Notes: generated from the sequence alone by a model not told the origin. DNA of 64,000 nucleotides from Myrmaecium sp. VS I D KN 1 (GCA_019775845.1 JADQAV010000008.1:868001-932000); one strand, 5' to 3'; positions 1-11,563 are shown, counted from the first letter of the stretch. Made by a program: numbers and translations.

Positions 1-483
1 GGCTCATGAACTTGAGCGCCACCGGCCATGAATTGTCGTGAGTCATGCAGCGGTGAGGTTGGAGGGTGACATAGTCTCCAGACTTCACGTACTTTCCGGG
101 CGCGAGTCCGACGGAGTACTTCTGTACGATCTTCTCGGTCAACGTCTGCGGGACGGCCGCCGACTTCTGGAAGGTGGAGAGGAACGGTGCGGCGGAGGGA
201 TCCTCAAGTTGGGAGTGGAAGACATCATGTTGTTGCTCGCGAGCGCATGAGATCCTCGCGAACTGTCTCACGGCGTGCGTTCGGGGTATGGGGGAAGGAG
301 ACGGTCGGATCGCCAGACTTGTCCGGAGCTGCCGTGGGCGTAGAACATTAGCACGATGTCGGAGAGTCACGAGCGCAGACGGAGGAAGGAAGAAGAGTTG
401 GCGCCGCAGAATGTGAGCGGAAGAGAACTCACCAGGCCGGCGCGACGGGTCAGCAGCCTCGCTGCTCGTAGGGACATGGCCAT
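1..483 (-). CDS. LYS4: Homoaconitase, mitochondrial (N-terminal part)
   Basis: Homoaconitase hydrates homoaconitate to homoisocitrate in the fungal alpha-aminoadipate lysine pathway, in the mitochondrial matrix, using a 4Fe-4S cluster. Only the first about 120 residues are present; the gene runs off the left edge. Exon 1 is 483-433 and reads [17 protein letters not shown], a basic mitochondrial presequence. The favoured intron is 432-329 (GTGAGT donor, GCTAAT branch, GGCAG acceptor). A longer intron ending at 263 would also keep the frame. Exon 2 contains [19 protein letters not shown], then SGDYV and [15 protein letters not shown], the start of the aconitase fold. The TEKI and MTHDN pattern fits homoaconitase better than citrate-cycle aconitase. 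It is divergent from the serine-pathway gene at 1009. Confidence 0.85.
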
Positions 484-1008
484 TGACACGGTGGCATATG
501 CGCGCGAGAGCAGTGATTGTGTGGCGGAAGAAGAGGACAGTCGCCGCCCGCGGACGAAGATATCGGACTGCTACTATGGTACCCCGGATTGTACGATAAA
601 TTACTTGCGCTAAGCGGCCTCCCACATAAGCCGATTTCGGCCTCCGTCATTGGCTCGCGAGCCTCCCCGGCAGCCGCCCCGTGTTCCCCTCGAGCATCAG
701 AACGATATCCTACGGGATCGAATGCTTCGCCCGTTGCCTGCTGCTCCCTCCATCCGCCGCCGTAGCCATCGCCAGCCAAATCGTGGATTGGCAGCGCCGA
801 TGATCCCTGGGCGGAGCCTGCGGCGATTGTCCGAACTCGGGCGGGGCGGGACCGGTCCAGTCATCGCTCATTTCTACCGCGGCGGAAAATGACAGCGGCT
901 GGTACGAGACGGACCTGATCCTGTCTCTCCCTCACAATCGCAACTCACACCCGCATTTTCTTGGAATCCTCCCCTCTCCTCCTTCATACTCAGAGCCGAG
1001 CCGTCGAC
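484..1008. promoter_or_regulatory. Divergent promoter region, homoaconitase / phosphoserine aminotransferase
   Basis: These 525 bases separate the start codons of two divergent amino-acid biosynthesis genes, so both promoters must lie here. The right half is CT-rich just before the ATG at 1009. I found no convincing TATA box and no TGACTCA (Gcn4/CpcA-type) site. Confidence 0.55.
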
Positions 1009-2363
1009 ATGCCTTCTCGTTCGGAGATCCACTACTTCGGCGCTGGCCCCGCCCCGCTCCCCACCGCCGTCCTCGAGAGGGCTTCCCAGGCCCTGCTCAA
1101 CTACAACGACAAAGGCATTGGCCTCTGCGAAATTTCGCATCGCTCTCCGGAAGCCAACCAGATCCTCGCCGACGCCAAAGGTGCCCTCAGCACGCTCCTC
1201 GATATCCCGGATGACTACGAAATCCTGTTTTTGCAGGGAGGCGGCAGCGGCGAGTTCAGCGGCGTGGTGTACAACTTGGTCTCCCGATGGGTGGAGAAGC
1301 GGAGAGTGAGAGCGGATCAAGAGCTGAAGGCGTCCGGCCTCCAGGGTGAGGAGTTGGAATCCAAGGTGCTGGAGCGGCTCCGGAGGGAAGTACAAGAGGA
1401 GCTGAAGCTGGACTACCTTGTCACCGGTTCCTGGTCGCTGAAGGCATCGCAAGAAGCTGCTCGGCTTGTCGGTGCCCAGCACGTCAACGTGGCCGTGGAT
1501 GCTCGCAAATCCAACGACGGAAAGTTTGGCAAGATCCCGGCGGAATCGGAGTGGAAGCTCACCAAGGGCGGCAAAGGCTCGGCATTTGTGTACTTCTGTG
1601 ACAACGAAACAGTGGATGGTGTTGAGTTCCCGAGCTTCCCGAGCTGCTTGAACGACGCGGACACTCCCGACGGACCTCTGGTGGTGGCCGATATGTCCTC
1701 CAACTTCATCAGCAGAAAGGTGGACGTCAAGAAGTACTCGGTCATCTTTGGTGGCGCGCAGAAGAACATTGGAAATGCTGGTATCACCATCGTCATTGTG
1801 CGGAAATCACTCTTGACTGACACCGCATCCCCTGCTTTGCTCCGGGAGTTGGACCTGCCCGTCGGCCCTATCGTCTTTGACTGGCCGACCGCCGCCAAGA
1901 ACAACTCACTCTACAACACTCTGCCCATCTTCGACGTCTGGGTTGCTGGCCACGTCATGGCCGGCCTCGTTCAGACGTATGGCGCGAAGAAGATCGCCGG
2001 CCAAGAGGAGGTCTCGAACGAGAAGGCCAGGCTCATCTACGGAGCCCTTGACAAATACCCGGAGGTCTACCATGTCGTTCCCGACAAGAGCGTGCGCAGC
2101 CGAATGAACATCTGCTTCCGTCTGCAGGGTGGCGATGCGGAGAAGGAGAAGGCCTTCCTCAGCGGTGCAGAGAAGCTCGGTCTGACTGGGCTCAAGGGCC
2201 ACCGGAGCGTCGGCGGCATGCGCGCCAGTAATTGTGAGTATAGATCCACTTGTGTTTCGGCTCCGCGATACGCTGACTGACATCCCTTGCAGACAACGCT
2301 GTCACTCTTGAGGGCGTGAACAAACTCGTCGCATACTTGGAAGACTTTGCGAAGGGCGCGTAA
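1009..2363 (+). CDS. SER1: Phosphoserine aminotransferase
   Basis: This PLP-dependent enzyme (class V aminotransferase, SerC/Ser1) converts 3-phosphohydroxypyruvate and glutamate to phosphoserine, the second step of serine synthesis, in the cytosol. Exons are 1009-2233 and 2293-2363. The intron 2234-2292 has a GTGAGT donor and CTTGCAG acceptor, and splicing restores SNYNAVTLEGVNKLV before the stop. The product is 431 residues, close to the fungal norm. The N-terminus has YFGAGPAPLP. The PLP-binding lysine is about K252 in GGAQKNIGNAG, and SHRSPE near residue 45 is also typical. The start is the first ATG in frame (GACATGCC). Nothing is missing. Confidence 0.96.
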
Positions 2364-4007
2364 ACGACGGGGAGCGAGCGGCATCGGGGTATATGTATTA
2401 CATGGGGGCGTATAAGCGGTAAAAAGTGGTGGCATTGAGTATCTTCACGCTACTTAGGAAGAAAGACTTCAGGGACAACCGTCCTTGAATACGATGGAGC
2501 ACATGGTAGAATGCAGTGGGTCCGGGTCACAATGTCATGGGCCTCGACCTTTTTCTTGTTTATAGTCACAAGCCGAGGAAAGACGTTTGCTTTTCACAGA
2601 CTGGCCGGTTGGGATGGCTTACGGTGTGATTCGATCCGTCTTGCTATCGAAACCAGCTCGCCTTCCTCCGAACCCGACTTCCGTTCTACATCTTGCCGTG
2701 GAATGTGGAATGAGGGGTCCGAAGGGGGCCTCAAGATACTACCTCCGTACTACCGGTCCTTCTATCCTCGGAAGGGTTTTGGGAAGCGCTGCATCGCATC
2801 CGAACGACGTCCTCCTTTCCCCCACCATATCCATCCACCTACATCCTTCCCCTTAGCATCTTTGTCGCCTCACGTCCTCATTGTGATTACTCGCTGAGAG
2901 AGCAGTAAGCGGGATCTGGGATCAGTCCGCAAGTTTCGCTGCTACTTTTCCGCCTGCGCCTATCTGTCAGCTGCAACGAGCGGTGCTCATCCCACCAGTT
3001 CCAACCGCCTCTCCTCGTAACAGATCCCCCGCCACAAGTCAAACTATGCTTCTTTCACGCATATCTCATCATCGCTATTGTACCAGGATCTGCCGTGCCT
3101 TGGCTGCTTCATCTGCACATCTACGGGGTCTTGCCTGTTTCAGCCCCTGATCGCGCCCGACGATGGCACACACCCACATCATTCTAGGCTTCGACCTCGC
3201 TCCTCAACCACTCGTGGCAGCCTCGCTGCATTCAAGGCTCCAATCGATCTCTGCTGAATTGGAACTTCGTACCTTCAGCCCCTAGAAGTTGACGCCCGTT
3301 GTACAAGTCGTCCTTGGAGGGCAGGGCTTTACCAATAGCAGCTGCCGCCAAAGGAGTTCACTCCTCCCAGAGCTCATCTGGGAACGATCGCTTATCTCAA
3401 ACTAAAGCGTTACAGACGCCCTGATGAAGACCGTGGTTACTACTCCCTTGGTCATGAGAATGCCATTCCGTCAGAAAGGATCCGGATCGACGCCTGGAGA
3501 GGAGTCCAAGTTGCCTAGTTGGTCCGTCCCTCTCCTCAACACCGAGACGATTGAGTGCATGAGGTTGAAACCCTATCTGGAGTCGGCCGTTGCTCGGGTT
3601 GCAGACGAACATTACCGCACGCGGGCTGTGTCAGCGCCCTATCTGCTCGCAGACGGCCTGGCCAGCCCTCATAGGATCACGCTCCCGAAACCTTCCTGCT
3701 ACGGGGGGTTCGGGTCAAGCCGTTTCTTTGCCATAAACCTTCAGGTCTGTCTCATGGTCTCGTCGAGCAGTCGACCGCGTTGACTGCCATTCTCAATCAC
3801 ATTCTTTTCGGTTCCGCTGGACGGTCTTTTTGTACCAACTTCTCTTCGGGCTGAGTGGCGATCGAGCGGGCTGTGACTCTCGCCTTCTCACCTGCTGGTC
3901 TCCATGTTTCCTTAAACTTTTACTTTTTTTAATCTCGTATCCCGCTGCTGGCTCTCAGCGGATCATTCTTACTTTCCTCTCCTTTCCTTTCAAGAAAGGC
4001 GGCATAC
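2364..4007. other. Intergenic spacer, no gene supported
   Basis: These 1.6 kb hold no open frame with coding character or domain similarity. The longest, 3424-3783 on the plus strand, reads as unstructured sequence. The last about 200 bases are T- and CT-rich (poly-T near 3922-3930), which fits the promoter and leader of the gene at 4008. Confidence 0.5.
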
Positions 4008-6308
4008 ATGATGGAAGTATGGGACACCAACACGTTCATCGGCCGTAGGACGGCCTCCTCTACCTCGAACGATACGAGCGCTACCAACATGATGTCGATG
4101 ATGAATTCGGCTGCCGTACAGCAAGAAACTGCAGCTCAATGGGCTGAGACTAAAGCCCTGATCAACAGCTTGATGCTGGCGAAAGTTCAAGCGCAGCGGT
4201 CGGTGAATGTCGTACTCGGCGCCTTCAGCCTCGCGATGGCTGTCTTGATGGTCACCAGGATACTGAATGACGCCCGGAGGATAGGCAAATACGTTGTGCC
4301 TTTGAGACCGAAGTAAGTGCTCTTTCCTCCTGTCGCCATTGTTCCCGAACTGACTGGTTTAGGCGTTATGGCTGCCTGGCGTACGTACATCCAGCGGAAA
4401 TCTTTCCGCTCGTGCTTGGATTCGTCGTTATTATCCAGCAAATCATCTTTGTCGCCATTGGGGGCATTGGACTGCATACGGTGGTAGTGGCAGGATGCAG
4501 CGCTACGGCAGAAGTTGCATTTCCTGGTACGTCTTGAACCTGCTGCTATGTATGAGCTCATCCTAACCAAGCTTTTTAGCCATATTCTTCTTGGGGTACG
4601 CCCACCTGGTATTCGGGGCTGAATTGACAATACGATCGTTAAGACCCAAGCGGTTCCTGCCGCGCGGAAAGTGGGCGACGGTGATATGCCTCATGATAAT
4701 TGCGGTTCTGCTCATATTGACATGGATACCCACCGCTGTATGGAAAGCCCACAATCGATGTTACGCCAGCCTGGTGTGGTTTTCATCCAAGTTCACTATT
4801 ATTGCCATCTCCATCATAGGCTCCCTGCTTCTCATGTTCGTTATCATGGCCTGTACGATCACACTTCAACTCTTGAAGAGCATCAAAGTGGAAACGGACG
4901 AGAGGATAGCTGCTTCACGCATGGTCTATTATATTATCCTCTCAATAATTCTCTACGTAAGTAAGCGCTGTGCTGCTCCGTTGCGAACTATCTAACCATG
5001 CCACAGACCCTTACACTCCCCTTCTTCATCCAAGGCCATCTGAAAACGTTTGACGCGAGCTACACGACAGCACGTTTAGCTGAAATACCCCTTTACAGCT
5101 CTGGAATATTCATCTCTTTCGCGCACATGTTCTTCCGCGTTAATGCTAAGCGTCTGGCTATCGAACCCGTTGGTGTTCCCCGTGAGCAGAGACGGCGGAT
5201 GCGCTTCATGTCACTATGTGGACCAAGTGACCTGGAAATGGATATCAGTGCGCCGGTATACCTCAGTCACGATGACATGATCCTCCGGGAAAAAGAGCGG
5301 TCTGGCGAAGACTATCTGTATCGGCGTCAAGAGAAGGAGCAATACCGAGACGAAAAGAAGGATCAACGAGTTGAGGTCGAGAAGATGCCGAGTCCTCACT
5401 TCAAGCGACCGTCGACACCGGTTCCGAAAGCCTCCGTTGAACCCCCCAGATCATCTATCCCTCCGGTACCTCCCATTCAGCCCTTATCGCCTTCTGTTGC
5501 CAGCCGTGGACGATCCGGTTCATACTCCCTGTTCCCGAGCCAAGCAGAAGAGATGCCTCAACTGCCGTCTACTGTTTATACGCCGCCTTCACGAGAAGAA
5601 CTGATCCAACCAGACACGGCGAAGTCATTCCTCCCCTTTCGGCCCAGCTTTCTCCGCGTACCTTCGATCGCCACACCCACTGTTTCCATCACCGACGTCC
5701 ACGAAGCTTCAATGGCGTGGCTCAACCGCCCACGCCCGCTCTTCGCCAGCCAGCATCGGCGCAAGAGCAGCACCGGCAGCAGCGCAACCGTGCAAATCGG
5801 GCTGAGGCTTTCAATCACACCAGCCGCCATCGCCGCGGCCAACTTCAACAACCTGAACCGAGCCATCATGAGCCCCGCTCCGGCACCGCGCGTCCTTTCG
5901 TCGCGCGCAGAAATCCACGACGCCCGTACGCCGAACCACGATCAGGTCGCAGATTCGATCCCGCTCACGCCGGTCCCTTCCCGGAACAGCTTCGACCTCC
6001 TTTCCACCCCGAGCCTGGGATCGAGCCCGACGAGCCTCATGCCTCCTCCGCTGGATCCGGGGCGGTACTTGCGGGACGCGCGGGATAAGGTGCTCCCGCC
6101 CACACCGCGGGTGCCGAACAACCCCGCGCTCAGCGGGCTTCGGATGAACCCGGTCAGCCCCCCGCGACCGGCTCGACGGCCGACCAGTTCGGAGGCGGAG
6201 TGGCCAGGTCACAGGGGCCTTGTTGGAATCGCGCTGTCTTCCGGCACTGCGAGCAGGCTGCAAGAACCCGGAGTGGCGGCGGGGCAGGAAAATGGTGGGT
6301 GGATATAG
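4008..6308 (+). CDS. Seven-helix membrane protein with long disordered tail (GPCR-like)
   Basis: I do not recognise a named family. Exons are 4008-4312, 4363-4526, 4580-4956 and 5007-6308, with standard GTAAGT or GTACGT donors and in-frame joins, giving 715 residues. About seven hydrophobic helices lie between residues 63 and 330. Examples are SVNVVLGAFSLAMAVLMV, FPLVLGFVVIIQQIIFVAIG, WATVICLMIIAVLLILTW and FTIIAISIIGSLLLMFVIMA. A basic segment follows the last helix, then roughly 380 residues rich in Pro, Ser and Arg with no predicted fold (many PP and SP pairs). A short soluble N-terminus, seven helices and a long cytosolic tail resemble a fungal G-protein-coupled receptor or an orphan integral membrane protein. 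The ligand and coupling are unknown. ATG 4011 directly follows ATG 4008. Confidence 0.75.
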
Positions 6309-6901
6309 GGGAGTCGACTCGATTGCGTCCCTGGATCAAGGTGTGTGGTGGTTCCATCTTACTGCAGGGAATGAGAGGTGTTTATAAATATTGTGTGTTG
6401 CCTGTGGCGAGGATTCTCGTCAGGGTCTGGTATAGTTGGGGCTGGTGTAGAGAAAGAGAGAAGAAGAAAAAGAGAATGAAGGCCTTTTCCTTTTTGGGGT
6501 CATCCTGGCGTTCTGTGTGTGCTTTTCCTTTTTATTTCCTTTTCCTTTTGCTATACGAGGTTTTCGTGATGGCGTTCGTATTCTCGTGGTCTTTCGCCAT
6601 TGGGATTGGGTTGGCCTTTTGTCTGCTGTTGTTTCTCTTATATCCCTTCTCTCTCTCTTATGTATTGCGCTTTCTTCTGCTACTGCTCCTCGCCCTTCTT
6701 CACGAAAATCTCATGACCACCTGCTTTTCTCCCAAAGGTCTCTCGTTCATGTGGCTTCCATCCACGGTCTCTCCTTGCATATCCCCCTGACGCTCGTTAC
6801 GTCTTTTCATATCACCATCGCGTCACTCCTTTCCTTTCTTTCACCATCACATCAAAAATCGGACTTCAGACTCTCTTCCCCCCAACCAACCCAGCCTCCG
6901 C
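6309..6901. other. Convergent 3' spacer, pyrimidine-rich
   Basis: This spacer lies between the converging ends of the seven-helix gene and the methyltransferase gene. The plus strand is T/C-rich (6510-6560, 6630-6700). Open frames across it translate only these tracts. I see no gene. Confidence 0.5.
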
Positions 6902-8123
6902 CTACCGCCACGCAAAAACCCCCCTCCCCTCTCCACCCCCCAACATCCGCACCTCCACCCCCCCACCCAGCCCACACCTCCCCTCCCACCCATCCCACCC
7001 CACCCCATCCCTCCACACCTCCACCCCCGCCCACCCCGCCCTCCCATCCCTCACCATCCTCCCCGCCACCCGCGCCGCCTGCGCCTCATCGCCGACCTCG
7101 AACAGCACGACCCGCGCGCCGACTTGGTCGGCGAGCGCGAGCAAGATGGGGTAGAAGACGTCGGCTTGCTGGACGTCACTGTTGTCGTCGAGGCGCAGAC
7201 GTGGAGGCACGAGCGCGCGATGGGGCTCGTACGCGCGTACGCTGGCGGCGGTGCGGATGTGGAGTTGCGACGGGGAGATGTAGGGGGGGTTGGCGGTGAG
7301 GATGGAGAAGGGGGTGTTGGGTGGGGGCGTGAAGATGGGGGCGGGGTCTGAGTCTGCTTCTGGTTCCGAGTCATCGATGGATGAGGGCGGGAGGATGGAC
7401 GCCCGGATGAAGTTGGTATGCTGGATGAGCGTGCGGAGGGAGGCGGTGCTGTGCTGGTTGGTGGGTTCGGAGGTGTAGTGGTTTTGCAGCCGGACGAGGT
7501 TTTTATGCGCCAGCGCGATGGCGGCGCTGGAGATGTCGACGCCGGTGAGGGAGAGCTGGAGAGTGGGTTGGTGTTGGTGGAGTTCGTGTTGCAGGAGCAG
7601 GGGGATGCAACCGCTTCCTGTGCAGAGGTCGAGGATGGAGAGGTTTTGTGGGAGGGTGATGGGGAGGCTGGGGAGACGATGGGCGAGGTGTTGGATTAGG
7701 GCGGCGGTGTCTTCGCTGTGGGTGGAAGGAGAAGGGTGTGAGTGAGAAGAGCGATATAGATATGTAAATATATATATTGGTGATGTCGGGACTATGTGAC
7801 AGGGAAAGATTGAGGACATACCGAGGAATTAGCACCCCAGGCTCACATTGCAGCTCCAGATCGCCGAAGAAGGTGGTGCCCATGATGTACTGCAGCGGCT
7901 CCCCCCTCGCCCGTCGGGCGATCAAGTCACCAAACGAGGCGCCGTTTGCGTTCGCGTGCTCGCGCAACCATCGGCTCTCCCGTCTCGCGGATTCTTCGTC
8001 CTCGCAGACGGGGAGGAGAGCGCGCCATGATGACGCGGCGGAAGTGACTTGGGTGCGAACCTGATGAAGAGGTTGCCGGGAGCTTGTCGAGAGCACTCGG
8101 TGTAGAGAGATTCGAGAGAACAT
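6902..8123 (-). CDS. MTQ1: HemK/PrmC-type glutamine N5-methyltransferase (mitochondrial Mtq1)
   Basis: The HemK/Mtq1 family methylates the Gln of the GGQ motif in peptide-chain release factors with S-adenosylmethionine; the yeast Mtq1 target is the mitochondrial factor Mrf1. Exons are 8123-7822 and 7715-6902, giving 371 residues. Splicing joins GVLIPR to EDTAALIQHLA, matching the family pattern LIPRxET. The SAM site is ILDLCTGSGCIPLLL and the catalytic motif is NPPY in ILTANPPYISPSQL. The N-terminus (MFSRISLHRVLSTSSRQ) is a mitochondrial presequence. The last about 60 residues are encoded by a strikingly G-rich strand and are Gly/Trp/Val-rich, though the final VEVRMLGGGEGRGVFAWR still looks like a family end. 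It is divergent from the AIM32 gene. Confidence 0.9.
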
Positions 8124-8550
8124 GAATCGAACCTTGCTGAATTGGCGAAGAGATCTATGTCTAACCAGGCTTCATCAGCCGCAATTTGCCTCTCGTACGC
8201 CTCAGACTACCGATATGAACCTGAATCCTTGGAAAGTGAATACAGTGCAGTGCCTTGGGGAAGTATGTAGCTTAGTCAGAAAAAGATGTGAAAGTCGCGC
8301 CGGTCCGATGATCATCCGTGAGCTGGGCGAGGCTGAATAGTTGGTGCCTGAGGATCATGACCAAAGATGACGATCTATCTCCGTCGGATCTGATAAGCAA
8401 AACGCAGTTCTTCTCCTTGCAATTCCGTCATTCGGCCGACGACATCCTGCCGATTCGGATCTCCGTGGGGACTCGATAAGTACACAGCTTCCTCTTCTCC
8501 AAAGGCATCAATCCCCAGCATTTCTTTCCTGAACATGCTCGCCCGGTGAC
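8124..8550. promoter_or_regulatory. Divergent promoter region, MTQ1 / AIM32
   Basis: These 427 bases lie between two divergent start codons, so both promoters must be here. I see no distinct TATA box. Confidence 0.5.
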
Positions 8551-9675
8551 ATGTCGCTCTTCATCCGCCGCAGCACCCGACGGCTTCTCTCCTCCCCGCC
8601 GGCGCCGTCGCGATCCCCGCCCTGCCGTGCGTATTCCGCGAGACATGGCGGTCATCATCGCGCCCACAGCCGCGCCCCGCCGCCGCCGCCGCCGGTCGTC
8701 ACCATCGTGGACTCGTGTCCGGCGCCGACGTGCGGCTGTCGTCCGGCTCCGGAGGGGCTCGTGATCGACCGCGAGCACCCGCTCAACGGAACCATGGCGG
8801 CTTACTCCGAGCAGGTGCTCATATCGACCGGCAAGGACGACTGGAAGAGCCGGATCGATGAGGAGGAGGACGCGACGTTTCAGCGGGAGATGAAGGCGCT
8901 GCTCGGTCGGGGAGGCAAATACGCTGACGTTCGTTCGTTGTCCTTTCGCATCTTTCCCTCAGCCCAGGTGAAGCAGTTTTGACTAACTGGCCTTTTTTCC
9001 CGGTAGCCGTATCATAACGTCGCTGTGACCAATTCGTCTTTGCGACCAGCAACCTCCGCGTCGCCTGCCGAAGCCGTCTCCGCATATCTCCTCCCCAGCT
9101 TCCGCTATGTACCGCACATACCGACTTCGAGAGAAGCTGTCGAAGCATTCGTGAAGGGGTTCATCCTCCCCGAACGAGCACATCACTCGCACGACGTCCT
9201 CCCATCCGAACAGAGGGAGGCGCTCGAGCGTGACGCGGCATTCCAGCAGCAGTTCTCCGGCGTACGCGACGTCACCGAGATCCTCGTGCTCATCTGCGGC
9301 CACGGCGGCCGGGACCAGCGCTGCGGCATCTACGGGCCGCTTCTGCGCGCGGAGTTCGAAGAGAAGCTGCAGATGGTGGGCATCCCGGTGTCACGGGAGG
9401 CGGAGGTGCCGGACGAAGCGACCTCGTCCGGTCTGCCGCCGGCCAAGGTCGGGGTGATCAGCCACATTGGCGGACACAAGTACGCGGGCAACGTCATCAT
9501 CTACGTGCCGCCTTCGTTTACGCAGAGTCCCTTGGCCGGGACGGGGGTTTGGTATGGCCGCGTGGATCCGGAGCATGTGGAGGGGATCGTTAAGACAACG
9601 ATCCTGGGCGGCAAAATCATCAAGAGCTTGTTCAGAGGTGCCATCGATCGGGACAGGGATATCCTGCGGTTGTAG
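8551..9675 (+). CDS. AIM32: Aim32-like thioredoxin-fold ferredoxin (sucrase/ferredoxin family)
   Basis: Aim32 is a mitochondrial thioredoxin-like protein that binds a 2Fe-2S cluster and is linked in yeast to redox quality control in matrix and intermembrane space. Exons are 8551-8928 and 9007-9675, giving 348 residues. The intron uses an unusual GTTCGT donor, a GACTAAC branch and GGTAG acceptor, and joins GGKYAD to PYHNVAVTNSS. The N-terminus is Arg/Ser-rich and presequence-like. Family signatures are CPAPTCGC near residue 55, CGHGGRDQRCG in the middle and HIGGHKYAGNVIIY near the C-terminus. These Cys and His residues are the expected cluster ligands. It sits in a run of mitochondrial-protein genes. 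Confidence 0.88.
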
Positions 9676-10166
9676 AACACACAGTAGACGGGGAAGAAGA
9701 GTGTACGATGGAGAGAGATTATGGTAGCATCCAGATCTTGTTGTGTATATATGTACAGTATCATGCATGGCTCAATGTATTGAATGGCGACACCTCTCAG
9801 TATCTTGCAATCAGCATCATTGCTGGGCGAGCTTGTGGCCGCTCACAAATCCTCTCCCTTCCGTCCCATCCATCAGCCTTGGAGCTTCCTGGCCTCGTCT
9901 TGGCGTGTGTCGGGGACCCTGGGCGGAGAGAATGTGATTGATCTCCGCGGGTCAAAGCTCCAGCACTCAATGTGCTAGGAGGAACTGCACCCCGCATTCT
10001 CTCTTCTCCGCCATCATCCTCGACACTGCCATGGTCACGCCCATGCATTCACAATCGTAGCCACCTTGTGTCGTATCACGGCGTTGCTCCGCTTCAATCA
10101 AACCTCCACAGTCCAAACCCACCGACAAAATCCCATCCCGATCACACACAAGCAAATCCAGGCACG
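9676..10166. other. Spacer between AIM32 and the CYC2-like gene
   Basis: This 491-base spacer separates two genes on the same strand. The right half is C/A-rich, like a leader. The open frame continues upstream of the ATG at 10167 to 9972 but has no upstream ATG. No other gene is seen. Confidence 0.45.
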
Positions 10167-11369
10167 ATGGTCCTCCCATCCATCCTCCTCCGCCCGCACC
10201 CAGGCTACCTGCTCGTCCTCGGCGGCAGCACCCTCGGCGGACTCTACGCCTACACCAGCAAGGACAGCGACAGTGCCGCCGCCTCCTTGAACCCGCACAC
10301 CTTCACGCCCTACACGCTCGCCTACGCCCAGCCCGTCTCCAGCACATCGAGCATCTTCACCCTGCGCGGCCGAACACCACGACGACCGGACGCCGAGGAC
10401 GTCGCGGACAAGGAGCTCCGCGACGTGGAGCGCAACTGCATCTGGAGCGTGCAAGTCAAGCAACCGCAACTACAAATCGCACGAGCCTACACGCCGCTGC
10501 CGCCCTACTCAGCATCCGCCGCGCCAGCAGACGGCGCAAACAGCACAACACCAACAACAACCACACCAGAAATCCGCCTCCTCGTCCGCCGCGAGCGCGG
10601 CGGCGAGGTGAGCAACTACATCCACCGCCTGCCCGCGCAGAGCACGGTCGAGCTCCGGGGACCCAACGTCGAGGCCCGCATCCCGGATGACGTGCGCGAG
10701 GTGCTGTTTCTGGCCGGGGGCACGGGCATCGCGCCGGCGATGCAGGTCGCGCACGTGCTGGGCCGGCGCCAGGCGGGGCCGACGGCGATGCACGTCCTCT
10801 GGGCGAATCGGCGGAGGGAGGAGTGCGTGGGTGGGGTTAGTGAGGTGGGTGTGGAGGATGCTGCGGGGTCGGGATTGGGATGGGGATGGGGATCGGGGTG
10901 GTGGAGGAGGGCGGGGAGGTTGTCTGGGTGGCGGAGCTTGTTTGGGTTGGAGGAGAATACCGTTGTGGATGCGCCGACGGCGACGCCGACCACAGCATCG
11001 CAGGAGGACAAGGGCGTCATCGTCCAGGAACTCGAGCGCCTGAAGCACGCGCCGAATCACTCCCGTCTCACGGTCGAGTACTTCGTCGATGAGGAGCGGA
11101 CGTTCATTCGACCTGCTGATGTTGCAAAGCATCTTCATCTCTCATCCTCTTCCTCCGACACCGACTCCGACGACAGCAGCAAACTTGCGCTCGCCCCCGC
11201 TCCTCGTTCGACCCATGGCTCCCGTGTTATCTTCGTCTCTGGTCCGGATGGCTTTATTGCCCATTGGGCGGGACCTAAGGTCTGGGCTGATGGCCGTGAG
11301 ACGCAGGGCCCTCTCGGTGGTGTCTTGGGGCAGATGGATCTCCGGGGTTGGAAGGTGTTTAAGTTGTAG
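10167..11369 (+). CDS. CYC2: Cyc2-like FAD oxidoreductase (cytochrome b5 reductase fold), mitochondrial
   Basis: Cyc2 is a mitochondrial flavoprotein, related to NADH-cytochrome b5 reductase, that assists cytochrome c maturation. This is a single exon of 400 residues. A hydrophobic stretch near residues 9-26 (YLLVLGGSTLGGLYAY) is a likely anchor. The FAD part contains ARAYTPLP and VSNYIHRLP (substituting for the usual RxYT). The NAD(P) part has FLAGGTGIAPAMQVAHVL, and the end has VIFVSGPDGFIAHWAGPK and GGVLGQMDLRGWKVFKL, both typical of fungal Cyc2. A Gly/Trp-rich insert (about residues 235-255) separates the NAD-binding halves; I read it as coding, not intron. The start is the first in-frame ATG. 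Confidence 0.86.
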   Translation: MVLPSILLRPHPGYLLVLGGSTLGGLYAYTSKDSDSAAASLNPHTFTPYTLAYAQPVSSTSSIFTLRGRTPRRPDAEDVADKELRDVERNCIWSVQVKQPQLQIARAYTPLPPYSASAAPADGANSTTPTTTTPEIRLLVRRERGGEVSNYIHRLPAQSTVELRGPNVEARIPDDVREVLFLAGGTGIAPAMQVAHVLGRRQAGPTAMHVLWANRRREECVGGVSEVGVEDAAGSGLGWGWGSGWWRRAGRLSGWRSLFGLEENTVVDAPTATPTTASQEDKGVIVQELERLKHAPNHSRLTVEYFVDEERTFIRPADVAKHLHLSSSSSDTDSDDSSKLALAPAPRSTHGSRVIFVSGPDGFIAHWAGPKVWADGRETQGPLGGVLGQMDLRGWKVFKL

Positions 11370-11563
11370 GATTTGGATGATCGGGGGAGGAAGGGGAGTT
11401 CGGGTATATCTGGTGTGCGCGGGTGCGCATGCGATGGTAGGGAACATCACGTCGAATCGTATTTTACAGGAGTGTATATTTCTTCATCTATTGTACATAC
11501 ATGCATATTGGAACACTTGAGGAATTATTTTTTTCCAAATCCCCCCACCAGCACAACAACTCC

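Noticed and set aside
40-46. TGAGTCA, a Gcn4/CpcA-type site
   Set aside because: It lies inside homoaconitase codons for the conserved MTHD segment, so the match is explained by the protein.
3424-3783. 119-codon plus-strand frame in the spacer before the seven-helix gene
   Set aside because: No conserved motif, ordinary spacer composition and no splice context linking it to a neighbour.
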